Below are positions 1 through 8,461 of a stretch of DNA of 34,091 nucleotides, piece after piece. Source of the stretch: Candidatus Sumerlaeia bacterium. GTDB taxonomy: Bacteria > Sumerlaeota > Sumerlaeia > JADFCW01. Where the stretch lies: the NCBI GenBank assembly GCA_026415575.1, contig JAOAGV010000045.1, forward strand, positions 1-34,091. Reading direction: 5' to 3'. Under the pieces are notes generated by a model, which had not been told where the DNA came from, made no database searches, and saw nothing but the letters and a program-made list of their open reading frames with translations. Position 1 is the stretch's first letter; each line of letters begins with the position of its first letter. The position numbers were made by a program, and so were the translations under genes.

Positions 1-1
1 G

Positions 2-1042
2 CTCTGCATTGTTCGCAGCACGGGGCGGGCGGCTGGCAGCGGCAACACCAAGATCGCTGAGGTGTATCTGACCTTGCCGGCTTCGCTCGACCCGCTACAA
101 GGCGCGCCGGCTGCCATCATGAGCTACGCCAACACGGCCTTTGGAGGCAACCTGAAGGTCCACTGGGGTGAAGTCTGGTCGCGGTCAAACATCCAAATGC
201 CCAATAAATCGCAAATGGGTGACAACCAGACCCAAGACCCCTACAAGAAGTATCGCACGGAAGGACAAATCGAATTCCCGTCCAACTGGCAGGCGACCAA
301 GTGGGGCAAACCCACTGCAGCGGGAACTTATGGCACCATCGTCAATCCCAAAATCACAACCCTGAACATGCCCTGCGATGCCGTGGCCTATGGCGGTATT
401 GGAGCGGATTATGGCCAAATGATGTATCAAAAGGCCACGCTCAAGTGGCCTCGTTATGATTACGAACTGATCAAGAGCATTGCCAAAAGCAAAGGGCGGT
501 ATTTCGTGGTGGACGCCAACGGCAATCTTTACCGCGACGGCGTTGTGGCCGCTTCCCATCGCGTCACTCCTGAAGCGCTGAATGTATCGGGTGTCGCACC
601 CAACCGCAGCAATTGGAGCGATATTAAGTATGATGTAGTCATGGTGGATACAATCGCCGGAGTCAAACCGACGCCGTCCACTCCCCTGCCGACCATTAAG
701 GTCAGCGGCAGCGGGATTAATTGGAAAGGGCTGTATTACATTTGCGCCAACCTCGATATGAGCGGTCTGGGCACCGGCAGCATCCCGCCGATTCCGATGG
801 TGCGCGAAGACGGTTTGCGCAACACCACAGACGGGAAAGTCTTCATGGATGGCCTTCTGGTGCTCGAAGGCTCTTTTGCGGGAACCGGTAATGGTATCCT
901 CTACGGAGCATGCTATATCGAGCGCGGGTATTCGGGAACCGGCACGATTGACGTGTGGTATAATTATGGGTTGCGCAATGGGTTCCCTTATTCGCCGATT
1001 ATGTCGAAGGTGTCGGCGGTCCGTTGGAAGTTCCGACAGTAA
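2..1042 (+). CDS. PilX-like pilus assembly protein, 3' part (partial)
   Basis: The reading frame is open to the left edge of the window, so the N-terminus, where a prepilin-type membrane helix would lie, is missing. The visible 347 residues begin with a stretch containing STGRAAG, then IAEVYLTLPA, which resembles the region after the N-terminal helix in PilX-type proteins. The rest is rich in Gly, Asn, Tyr and Trp (for example WGEVWS, DPYKKYRTEG, GTGNGILYGACYIERG), consistent with a beta-rich exported protein. A GTG at 62 could act as a start but the frame continues upstream without a stop, so I treat the gene as truncated by the window. It is followed 80 bp later by a strong terminator. PilX-like is a tentative family call; an unrelated secreted protein is possible. 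Confidence 0.6.
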   Translation, partial: LCIVRSTGRAAGSGNTKIAEVYLTLPASLDPLQGAPAAIMSYANTAFGGNLKVHWGEVWSRSNIQMPNKSQMGDNQTQDPYKKYRTEGQIEFPSNWQATKWGKPTAAGTYGTIVNPKITTLNMPCDAVAYGGIGADYGQMMYQKATLKWPRYDYELIKSIAKSKGRYFVVDANGNLYRDGVVAASHRVTPEALNVSGVAPNRSNWSDIKYDVVMVDTIAGVKPTPSTPLPTIKVSGSGINWKGLYYICANLDMSGLGTGSIPPIPMVREDGLRNTTDGKVFMDGLLVLEGSFAGTGNGILYGACYIERGYSGTGTIDVWYNYGLRNGFPYSPIMSKVSAVRWKFRQ

Positions 1043-1122
1043 TGGTCCTACTGCGACGCCATACCCGATAGGCAACAGATAGAAACCCCGTCAAATTGAT
1101 TCACCAAGAGACAAAGGATCAC

Positions 1123-1160
1123 GCAGATGTCGGACCGTCGCCGGTCCGACATCTGCTTTT
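1123..1160 (+). terminator. Rho-independent terminator after the PilX-like gene
   Basis: A perfect 15-bp inverted repeat (arms 1123-1137 and 1142-1156, beginning GCAGATGTC) closes on a 4-nt TCGC loop and is followed directly by TTTT at 1157-1160. It lies 80 bp after the stop of the upstream gene, as expected for an intrinsic terminator. The T-run is short, but the stem is long and GC-rich. Confidence 0.85.
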
Positions 1161-1303
1161 AGCCCGCCCGGAGATTTGCCAAAAAACCGAGGCCCCTGTC
1201 AACCGCGCGCCTTTGGGTCTTGACTGCACTATCGAGCTGCGGCGAAGTTGTTTTTGCGAAAACCAAACCGCGCGGTGCCAGAATCGGCAGCTAACCCATC
1301 GGT

Positions 1304-3607
1304 ATGAAACAACTCAACGCAGTCCTGACCGCATTGGTGGTCTTCGGCTGGATGGCCGCAGCCGGAGTTTTCTTTCTATCCGTCAATCCAGGGGTTTTGG
1401 CATCCCCCGATGCTTTCCTTGCCATTCCGCGCTCGATTCAATTCTCTCTAACGGTGCATTCGTTTCACAGCTGGCCGCTGGAGATTGTGGGGGCGCTGGC
1501 ATTTTCCATTTGGGCGGTTGCAGTGTTTTTCGGAACGGGCCTTTGGATGGCAAAGGCTCTGGGGGCGCGCAACAGCCAAGGCGCATCGCCATGTGTCCTT
1601 ATGTCAGCATTAGAAAAGTTGGCCGTTGCAACGGCGCTCGGCATGGGGGCATGGGGCCTTGCCGTGCTGGCCATCGGGGCGGCGGGACTGCTGCGACCGG
1701 TGGTGTTGGCCGCAGCTCTAATCGTGGCTTCGCTTCTTTCGCTGCCTGTGTTGGGAGATTGGTTTCACGATTTGCGCCAAAAGCCGTTGCGCCGGCCCCG
1801 CGGATGGGCGGAATGGGTGGCGGCGGTTCTTTCCGCGTCGGCATTGGTGTTGGGGCTGCTTTACGCACTGACGCCGGCCATTCAGTCCGACGGGTTGCGC
1901 TATCATATGGCGGCGCCGCAGGTTTGGCTGCGCGAAGGCCGCATCGTGTATCTGCCCTTTAACGCGTTCACCAACTTTCCGTTTCTGATCGAAATGCTCT
2001 TCACTCTGGCGTTGGGCTTGGCCGGCGACATGGCAGCCAAGATGATGCACTTCGCATGTTTCGTTCTCTGCGGGTTGTTTGCAGCCCTGCTGGCCGCGCG
2101 GCTTCTGGAGGGAATGAGAGAGGGCGAAAACCATTGCGGGACGGAAGCAATGCACGCCGGTCTCGGCCGCGCTCTGCCGCTTTTGGGTGGATTGGTTTTC
2201 TGGACCACGCCGACGGCATTGATCACAGGCGCGTGGGAGTTTATTGATCTTGGCACCGCGCTGTTTTTTCTGGCAATGCTCTACGCTCTGGCGCGCTGGC
2301 ACCGCACGGCCGAGTGCGCCGGGAAAAGGTTCTGGCGATTGGTCGCCGCCTGTCTCCTCGGATTCCTTCTCGGCACCAAATACACCATGCTGGCCATGCT
2401 GGCGGCGGTTCCCGTCGCTCTTTTAATCGAGCTGCCCTCATTTTACTTCAGTCCGCAATCCACAACCCGCAATCTACAACGGGACTTTCGGTTTTGGTTT
2501 CGCAGCTGCATTTTCATCGGGTGCGTCGCTCTGGCATTGGCTTCGCCGTGGATGATTAAAAACGTCCTATTTACCGGCAATCCTGTCTATCCATTGGCGT
2601 GGGGAGTTTTCGGTGGCGGCGAGTGGAGCAGGGAAAACGCGCAGTTCTACATGGACAAGTCCAGCCTCAAAGGATTTCATCCGCGCCATGACCGGCATTT
2701 CGGCGAAACCCTGCGCCATGTTGTTCTTACACCGTTCGAGGCGACGGTGTTCTGGCGGCTGATTCCCGGCAAGCATCCCGGCTACGAAGACCATTTCCTC
2801 GGGCCGCTCTACTTGCTCTGGTTACCGCTTCTGCTTCGTGTGTTGATGGACATGAAACACCGCACGCCGCGCACGGGCCCGCTGCGTCTTACGGTGTTTT
2901 TTACCTTTGCCTATTGCGCGCTCTGGTATGCGACCTATCAGAGCAACCGCCTGCTGATTCCGGCCTTGGGGGCGTTTTCGGTGCTCATGGTGTATGCCAT
3001 TGCGCTGGTGGCACAGACATCGCCGGCGGTGGCGCGGGGCGCGACGGTCGTCCTTCTGGCCGGCTGCATGTATAATTGGGAGTGGTCGGCGCGGTTTATT
3101 TTTCATAAGACCACGCAAAAGCCGTCGCCTGCGGCGTGGTGGCTGGGCCGGCAGTCGCGCCACGACTATGTCCGACAGGCCTTTCCGCCCTATGCGGTGT
3201 TCCAGATGATGCCGGACCACGTGAAAGAGGGCGAGAGCGTGCTGTTTGTCGGTGAATACCGCGGCTGCCACTGTCCGGTGGCGTGGCGCGCCGCCGACTG
3301 GTTCGATACGCCGCTGATTCTGCACTACATTCGTCAGACGCGCGATAACGATGAGTTGCTGGACCGCCTGCTGGCGGAGAAGACGCGCTGGGTGTTTTAC
3401 AACGACGCCGAGTTGATCAAGTATGAGGCGGATTACTTCCTGCCGCGCTTTTCGGCGGCGGAGCGGGCGAGGTTTTTCGATCTATGGAAACCGGGACAAG
3501 CCGACCCGGATGGTTTTCGGATGATCACGGCACATCCGCGGCTTCGGCCTGCCGTGTCGCTGTCGGGCATGCATCTGTTCGAGATTCTCCCGCGCCCGCA
3601 GATGTGA
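1304..3607 (+). CDS. Polytopic membrane protein, probable GT-C-type glycosyltransferase
   Basis: The predicted 767-residue protein has about a dozen hydrophobic segments spread over residues 1-600 and a more polar C-terminal part of about 160 residues. After a helix near 172-190 comes TPAIQSDGLRYHMAAPQVW; the acidic residue in this first large loop (D196) followed by RYH resembles the catalytic loop of ArnT/PMT-like GT-C enzymes, which transfer sugars from polyprenyl-phosphate donors outside the cytoplasmic membrane. The ATG at 1304 has no visible Shine-Dalgarno sequence, but the hydrophobic N-terminus fits this start. The gene stands alone between a terminator and a flavodoxin-like gene. The GT-C fold is an inference from topology and the loop motif; the substrate is unknown. 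Confidence 0.6.
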   Translation: MKQLNAVLTALVVFGWMAAAGVFFLSVNPGVLASPDAFLAIPRSIQFSLTVHSFHSWPLEIVGALAFSIWAVAVFFGTGLWMAKALGARNSQGASPCVLMSALEKLAVATALGMGAWGLAVLAIGAAGLLRPVVLAAALIVASLLSLPVLGDWFHDLRQKPLRRPRGWAEWVAAVLSASALVLGLLYALTPAIQSDGLRYHMAAPQVWLREGRIVYLPFNAFTNFPFLIEMLFTLALGLAGDMAAKMMHFACFVLCGLFAALLAARLLEGMREGENHCGTEAMHAGLGRALPLLGGLVFWTTPTALITGAWEFIDLGTALFFLAMLYALARWHRTAECAGKRFWRLVAACLLGFLLGTKYTMLAMLAAVPVALLIELPSFYFSPQSTTRNLQRDFRFWFRSCIFIGCVALALASPWMIKNVLFTGNPVYPLAWGVFGGGEWSRENAQFYMDKSSLKGFHPRHDRHFGETLRHVVLTPFEATVFWRLIPGKHPGYEDHFLGPLYLLWLPLLLRVLMDMKHRTPRTGPLRLTVFFTFAYCALWYATYQSNRLLIPALGAFSVLMVYAIALVAQTSPAVARGATVVLLAGCMYNWEWSARFIFHKTTQKPSPAAWWLGRQSRHDYVRQAFPPYAVFQMMPDHVKEGESVLFVGEYRGCHCPVAWRAADWFDTPLILHYIRQTRDNDELLDRLLAEKTRWVFYNDAELIKYEADYFLPRFSAAERARFFDLWKPGQADPDGFRMITAHPRLRPAVSLSGMHLFEILPRPQM

Positions 3608-3852
3608 TTCTGCTCTCCGCACATTTTCCATACCGGCTTTTCTCTTTTCGCGTGAGAGATGCCCGTTGACCGCGGCAGCGGTGAAGCTCCACGCAGGGGA
3701 CGAAAGCGAAAATCTCACGTCGCAAAACGTGGGTATGTTGTGGTCAAAGGCCATGTTAGGTATAGATTCTCGTTGCGGCGGGAAGGTGCGCTATTCTAAG
3801 TTTCGGCGTGTTGCCTGTATAGGAGCCCAACCCGCATGAAGGAGGGACAATC

Positions 3853-4329
3853 ATGGCCAAGATTCTGGTGGCATACTATTCACGGACCGGCAGCACGGCC
3901 AAAATGGCGGAGCTGGTGGCCGAGGGCGCACGCTCGACCGGCGCCGAGGTGACTCTCAAACCTCTCTCGGAAGTTTCCGCTGCCGACCTCAAGCAATACG
4001 ACGGACTGATCTTCGGTTCGCCGACTTATTATGGAGGCATGGCCGCCGAAATGAAACAATTGCTCGATGAAAGCGTTGAGTTTCATGGACAGCTGGAAGG
4101 CAAAATCGGCGGGGCCTTTACGTCGTCGGGCAACATCGGCGGCGGCAATGAAACCACGCTCCTCGACATCCTTCACGCCTTTCTGATTCACGGCATGATC
4201 GTTCAAGGGACGGCGCACGGCGATCACTATGGCCCGGTGGCCATCGGCGGGCCCGACCGGCGCAGCAGCCCGCAGTGCGAGGCGTTGGGCAAGCGCGTCG
4301 GCGAACTGGCGAAAAAACTGTTCGGATAG
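3853..4329 (+). CDS. Flavodoxin/WrbA-like NAD(P)H-dependent oxidoreductase
   Basis: A 158-residue protein with the flavodoxin fold signature. The FMN phosphate-binding loop is YYSRTGSTAKMAE at residues 8-20, SPTYYGGM near residues 56-63 matches the second FMN loop of the WrbA group, and TSSGNIGGGNETT near 96-108 is the third. The length is near that of single-domain flavodoxins and somewhat shorter than typical WrbA (about 190-200). It probably carries FMN and moves electrons in the cytoplasm or reduces quinones. The start is secure: AAGGAGGG at 3839-3846 sits 6 nt before the ATG. The gene stop is 25 bp before the next ATG, so the two may be co-transcribed. Whether it is an electron carrier or a quinone reductase cannot be told from sequence alone. 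Confidence 0.85.
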   Translation: MAKILVAYYSRTGSTAKMAELVAEGARSTGAEVTLKPLSEVSAADLKQYDGLIFGSPTYYGGMAAEMKQLLDESVEFHGQLEGKIGGAFTSSGNIGGGNETTLLDILHAFLIHGMIVQGTAHGDHYGPVAIGGPDRRSSPQCEALGKRVGELAKKLFG

Positions 4330-4354
4330 CAGGCCCGCGCAACGGAAGTCCAAG

Positions 4355-4876
4355 ATGAAACGGCTTGCGCTCATTCTGGTGCTTGTTGCCGCAGGGTGTC
4401 AGACCGCCACAATGCCGGGAAGCGTGTATCGGCAGACCGGCCGGATTGCCGACCTGCTGGCCGAGCCGACGTTCGATGTTGGCGGCGACCCCAACGAAAG
4501 CGTGTTTTACAGCTTCCGCGTGCCGCACTACGACGCCGACGGCCACGGTCTCTATGACATTCCTTTTGTTGCCAGCCAACAGATGTTTTTCGCGCCGGTA
4601 TGGCTGTGCACGGCAGGCTATCGGCTGGTCGGCGGCGATTCCTATTTCGGCGGACCGCGGCCCGGTATGGGCGGACCGGCCGGCCGCGGCGGGCAGTCCA
4701 TGGACTGGCTGCGCGGGCTTGGCGCTTATGGCTTTGCCATTCCGGGCGTGGGATTCTACTGGATGGCTACGGGCACGGTCACGGTTTTGGATGCAGGATT
4801 TCACGATGTTCCGGTCATCGTGATCGGTCGGCCGCTCCGCTGGGTGGGCGAACAGTTGGCCCGCGCCGGTTTGTGA
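4355..4876 (+). CDS. Small predicted lipoprotein of unknown function
   Basis: The predicted 173-residue protein starts MKRLALILVLVAAGCQ: a short charged N-region, a hydrophobic core and a lipobox-like AAGC with Cys15 as the likely lipidated residue. GGAAG lies 6 nt before this ATG, so I prefer it to an upstream in-frame start inside the flavodoxin-like gene. The mature part contains VPHYDADGHGLYDIPF, then Gly/Pro-rich GGPRPGMGGPAGRGG, and ends in a mildly hydrophobic region. I recognise no domain. The stop codon is only 5 bp from the converging stop of dinB, so the two transcripts must meet here. Confidence 0.65.
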   Translation: MKRLALILVLVAAGCQTATMPGSVYRQTGRIADLLAEPTFDVGGDPNESVFYSFRVPHYDADGHGLYDIPFVASQQMFFAPVWLCTAGYRLVGGDSYFGGPRPGMGGPAGRGGQSMDWLRGLGAYGFAIPGVGFYWMATGTVTVLDAGFHDVPVIVIGRPLRWVGEQLARAGL

Positions 4877-4881
4877 GCCGC

Positions 4882-6078
4882 TTAGCCGGAGGGCATCTCC
4901 TTTTTCGCCGCGCCACCGTCGCCATGGAAGGAGCGGGCGCGGAGAATGGCATCAAATCCGTAGCGGCCTTTGATGCGGTCAATGGCGGCGGCCAGTGCGG
5001 CGCGCGCCTCTTCCGTTTCGCCGGCCCACAAGTCCATCTGCCATTGGGCATCGGTCAGACCGGATGCTGAGATGCCGAGCAGGCGAAGCCATGCGCGGCG
5101 GGTCCATGCGCGGTCGAGCAGACAACGCGCGGCAGCGTAAATCTCGCGGTCGTCGCAGGTGGGCTCGGCCAGCGTCATGCGGCGTGTGACGGTTTGGAAA
5201 TCGCCATAACGGAGTTTGAGCGTGACGCACCGGGCGCGCAGGCGATGGCGGCGCAGGCGCCGGGCGACCCGCTCGGCCAGATAGGACAGCGTGCGTTCCA
5301 GTGTCGGGCGATGGCCGGTGTCCTGCTCGAATGTGGTTTCATGGCCGATGGACCGGGCTTCATAGGCGAGTTGAACGGGCGAGTCGTCCATTCCTTGGCA
5401 CCGATAATATAAATCGCTGCCGCCGGGGCCAAACAGCGTCTGCAGAGTGGATTCGCCAAGAGCAACAATATCGCCGATGGTAGCAATGCCGTAGCGGGAC
5501 AGCTGCGCTTCGAGCTTGGGGCCGATGCCGGGAAGTTGGCGCATCGGAAGTGAAGCGAGGAAGGCGGCCTCGGTGCCGTGGGGCACGACGCAGAAGCCGG
5601 ACGGTTTGGCGGTGTCACAGGCGACCTTGGCAACCAGTTTGTTGGCGGCCAGTCCGGCTGAGGCGGGCAGACCGATCTCGCTGCGGATGCGGTGGAGAAT
5701 GCGCCCGACCGCCTCGGGCGGCGGGCCGTGAAGCCGCTCGGTGCCCGTGAGGTCGAGATAGGCCTCGTCAATGGAGGCCATTTCGACCAGCGGCGTGTAG
5801 GATTGAAGCAGCGCGCGAACGCGGCGCGAGTAGTCGGCATAGGCTTGAGGATGGCCGCGCAGAAAGAGTGCGTCGGGACAGAGCTGTTTCGCGCGTCGGA
5901 GCGGCATGGCCGAACGCACGCCGAACCGGCGCGTTTCATAGGAACAGGCGGCCACCACGCCCCGGCCGTCGGGATCGCCGCCGACAATAATCGGTTTGCC
6001 CGCAAGCGACGGGTCGAGCCGGCGCTCAACCTCCACAAAGAACGCGTCCATATCTATATGGGCAATCCAGCGAAGCAT
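4882..6078 (-). CDS. dinB: DNA polymerase IV (Y-family)
   Basis: A translesion polymerase of 398 residues, typical for Pol IV. The first metal site is in HIDMDAFF (D9 and D11 from the ATG) and the second in ASIDEAYLD (D104, E105). The steric-gate region FFVEVE, the CSYETRRFGVRSAM finger motif, the helix-hairpin-helix LPGIGPK and the little-finger domain after residue 240 (ETTFEQDTGHRPTLERTLSYLAERVARRLR) are all present. An in-frame TTG lies 6 nt upstream, but the ATG at 6078 aligns better with the family N-terminus. The extreme C-terminus lacks an obvious QLxLF-type clamp-binding tail. It is 27 bp downstream of lysK and is the last gene of the minus-strand run. Confidence 0.96.
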   Translation of the reverse strand: MLRWIAHIDMDAFFVEVERRLDPSLAGKPIIVGGDPDGRGVVAACSYETRRFGVRSAMPLRRAKQLCPDALFLRGHPQAYADYSRRVRALLQSYTPLVEMASIDEAYLDLTGTERLHGPPPEAVGRILHRIRSEIGLPASAGLAANKLVAKVACDTAKPSGFCVVPHGTEAAFLASLPMRQLPGIGPKLEAQLSRYGIATIGDIVALGESTLQTLFGPGGSDLYYRCQGMDDSPVQLAYEARSIGHETTFEQDTGHRPTLERTLSYLAERVARRLRRHRLRARCVTLKLRYGDFQTVTRRMTLAEPTCDDREIYAAARCLLDRAWTRRAWLRLLGISASGLTDAQWQMDLWAGETEEARAALAAAIDRIKGRYGFDAILRARSFHGDGGAAKKEMPSG

Positions 6079-6105
6079 GGGCAAGGACGGCCAATAGAAA
6101 ACCCG

Positions 6106-7155
6106 TCATAGTTTTCGGAAGGCGGTTTCGAGCACTGCGATTGCGCGCTGGTATTCGTCCAAGTCAATATGCTCGCTCGGCGTATGGTCGAGGGCCGAAT
6201 CGCCCGGTCCATAGGCAAGCATGGGGCACTGCCAGACGGGCGCAACAACATTCATGTCGGACGTGCCGGTTTTGCGGACAAAGCGGGGATGGCCGCCGCA
6301 TTGCCGGATTGCCGCCACCATTGTCCGGACCAAATGTGAATTCTTGTCGCAGACCGCCGCGGGCAGTTTCTCGGCGACTGCAATTTCGGCATCGCCCGCC
6401 TCGGCGCGGATGATCCGTTCCAATTCCTCGGGATTCATCGAGGGCGGAAGCCGCATGTCCACCGTCATGGCGACGGTTTCCTCGAATTCCCCTGCGACGG
6501 TGTTGAACGAGCGGATGTTGGCGCGCAAGGCGTCGAAGGCCGATCCGGTCTCGGCCTCGCTGTCGCCGTGGGCATGCAACCGCACGAAAAAGAAAGCGGC
6601 GCGGGTGGCGGCGGACAGTTCCTCGGCGGCCCCGTGAACGCGCGGGGCCCGGTGCGTATAGGTGAAGTGCAGATTGCCCTTGTAGGCGATGGTAATGCGG
6701 TCCCAGCGGCTGGGTTCGCCGATGATGGCAAAATCGGGCTTTAGGCAATGGACGAAAAAACTGGCGCCGGGAGAGCCGGCGGCTTCTTCGCCCGCCGCCC
6801 CGACAATGACAATTCGCTTGCCCGGTTGGCGTGGTAATCGCGCGGCTGCGCAGGCTGCTGCGGCCAGAGGCCCTTTGGCGTCCACGCTGCCGCGGCCGTA
6901 GAGGATGTTGTTTTCGCGACGGACAGGGATTTCGCCCGCGACGGTATCTATATGGCCGAGGAAGCAAATGGTCGGCGCGCCGTTACCCACTTCGCCGACC
7001 ACGTTTCCCGCCTGATCCATGTGCGCCTTCCAGCCCCAGTGCCGAAAGGTGTCGAGAAGGAATTCTGCGGCGGGCCGCTCGTTGCCCGAAGGCGAATAGC
7101 GCGCCACAAGGTCGTGCAACAACTGGTTTTCCTGTTCCGTGCGATGGGCGGTCAT
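6106..7155 (-). CDS. lysK: [LysW]-lysine/ornithine hydrolase-like M20 peptidase
   Basis: A 349-residue M20-family zinc amidohydrolase of the LysK type, which in the LysW pathway releases lysine (or ornithine) from the carrier protein LysW. The metal and catalytic residues are visible: GHIDTV (H68, D70), [14 protein letters not shown] (D92), the GEE pair (E123, E124), IIGEPS (E147) and a C-terminal HTPSEHI. The LysK-typical AYKGNL and the opening [12 protein letters not shown] are also present. The frame extends upstream, but the match begins at ATG 7155. No lysW, lysX, lysY or lysZ is nearby, so the lysine or arginine role rests on family membership; a related M20 deacylase role is possible. 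The gene sits 70 bp after a TPR gene. Confidence 0.85.
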   Translation of the reverse strand: MTAHRTEQENQLLHDLVARYSPSGNERPAAEFLLDTFRHWGWKAHMDQAGNVVGEVGNGAPTICFLGHIDTVAGEIPVRRENNILYGRGSVDAKGPLAAAACAAARLPRQPGKRIVIVGAAGEEAAGSPGASFFVHCLKPDFAIIGEPSRWDRITIAYKGNLHFTYTHRAPRVHGAAEELSAATRAAFFFVRLHAHGDSEAETGSAFDALRANIRSFNTVAGEFEETVAMTVDMRLPPSMNPEELERIIRAEAGDAEIAVAEKLPAAVCDKNSHLVRTMVAAIRQCGGHPRFVRKTGTSDMNVVAPVWQCPMLAYGPGDSALDHTPSEHIDLDEYQRAIAVLETAFRKL

Positions 7156-7225
7156 GGGCGGTCTCTTTGAGCAGGGTGGCAAGGACTGGCGCGAAGGGTG
7201 CGGCCGCAGCAATAAAATCCCGCAC

Positions 7226-8422
7226 TCACGGGAGGCGATAGAAGCGGACGCCGTAAATAAACACATTTCGGTCGCCCGTGGCATCCATGGCGTCCGACAG
7301 GTTTTCGATCCGGAACGTGTGGCGTCCGGCCTCGACGTTCGGCAGCCGAATATCATATCCCACCACATCGCGGCTGTCCATATACACGGTCTGAACGTGC
7401 CGGCCGTCGAGCACGAACTCGATCCATCCATACAGGCCCTGACACGGTGTGCTGCGGGCCAGAATGCTGCAAAGAACGTTGCCCGGCTCGGCTAGTGTGA
7501 AGGATTGCTCATAGACGGAGCCCACGCCGAACAGCGACACCACCGGTTCGTAGGGGTCCAGAGAGTTGACAAACTGCGCCAGCGCCCGATTCCGCATGGT
7601 GTTGCGATCGGTCACGGGCCAAGCCGGGTCCTGTTTAAGGGTTTCGCAGACGGCAATCCAGCGGCTGTAGGCGTTTTCAGAGAAAGGGTGGTTGGCCAGT
7701 TCGGCGCGATAGTCGGCAATGGCCGCTTCGTGCAGACCCTGTTCCTCGTTGAAGCGGCCGAGCCAGTAATGGCTCTCAGGGATCCGGGGGTCGCGGATAA
7801 GGCTCTGGCGCAGCCGGGCGATTGCCGAGGCCGTCTGGCCCAGTTTGGCTTCGAGCAATCCGAGGTCGCGCATAATGCGGGGGTCTTCCATGACGTGCAG
7901 CGTGTGGGCCTTGATAAACTGCTGCTTCATGGGCGGATACATGTCCATGGCGCTTCGGGCTTCGTGATAGGCGCCGGCGAAGTTGCCGACCTCGAAATAG
8001 GCGTCAATGATCTCGCGGATTAGCCGCGGCGGCGGCAGATAGCCCTGCAATTCGATCTTACGGAAGAAGTGGGCTTGGGCCGTGAGAAAAGCATCGAGGC
8101 TTTCGGCCAGTCGGCCCTGGTCTTTGCGAATGCGCCCGATGCGTTCATACATGAATTCGGGCCGCTCGAAATAAATATCGCGGGGAATTTCGCGCGCCGC
8201 ACGCTCGATGACCGCCACGGCCTCGTCATAGTTGCCTTCGGCCGCAGCCGCCGCGGACAGCTCGCGGTAATTATACAGACTACGGGCCGCCAGACTGCGG
8301 ACAAACACGGGCAGAACAAGTACACCGGCATAGAACAAAAGAAGCAGCGCAGCCGTCGGCAACAAGGCAAACCGCACCTTCTGTGCTACTGCAACCCAGT
8401 CTATGGCGCCTTTGGACTGCAT
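7226..8422 (-). CDS. Membrane-anchored TPR protein with C-terminal beta domain
   Basis: A 398-residue protein with one N-terminal membrane helix (about residues 18-40, LLPTAALLLLFYAGVLVLPV) and a helical TPR-like array at about 45-270; repeat-like units include SHYWLGRFNEEQGLHEAAIADYRAEL (shown here as SHYWLGRFNEEQ followed by GLHEAAIADYRAEL). After residue 290 the sequence turns beta-rich, ending in VGYDIRLPNVEAGRHTFRIE and FIYGVRFYRLP, which recalls a small carbohydrate-binding or jelly-roll domain. I do not recognise a named family. It lies 39 bp after the SLBB exporter gene in the same direction, which suggests a role in polysaccharide assembly or export. The ATG at 8422 is preceded by GAGG. 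Confidence 0.75.
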   Translation of the reverse strand: MQSKGAIDWVAVAQKVRFALLPTAALLLLFYAGVLVLPVFVRSLAARSLYNYRELSAAAAAEGNYDEAVAVIERAAREIPRDIYFERPEFMYERIGRIRKDQGRLAESLDAFLTAQAHFFRKIELQGYLPPPRLIREIIDAYFEVGNFAGAYHEARSAMDMYPPMKQQFIKAHTLHVMEDPRIMRDLGLLEAKLGQTASAIARLRQSLIRDPRIPESHYWLGRFNEEQGLHEAAIADYRAELANHPFSENAYSRWIAVCETLKQDPAWPVTDRNTMRNRALAQFVNSLDPYEPVVSLFGVGSVYEQSFTLAEPGNVLCSILARSTPCQGLYGWIEFVLDGRHVQTVYMDSRDVVGYDIRLPNVEAGRHTFRIENLSDAMDATGDRNVFIYGVRFYRLP

Positions 8423-8461
8423 AGACCCTCGTATTCTCCGGTTTGGGCCTGCCCCGTGCGG

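Noticed and set aside
1096-1962. + strand open frame overlapping the terminator and the GT-C-like gene
   Set aside because: It starts before the terminator and runs in another frame through a clearly membrane-type coding region.
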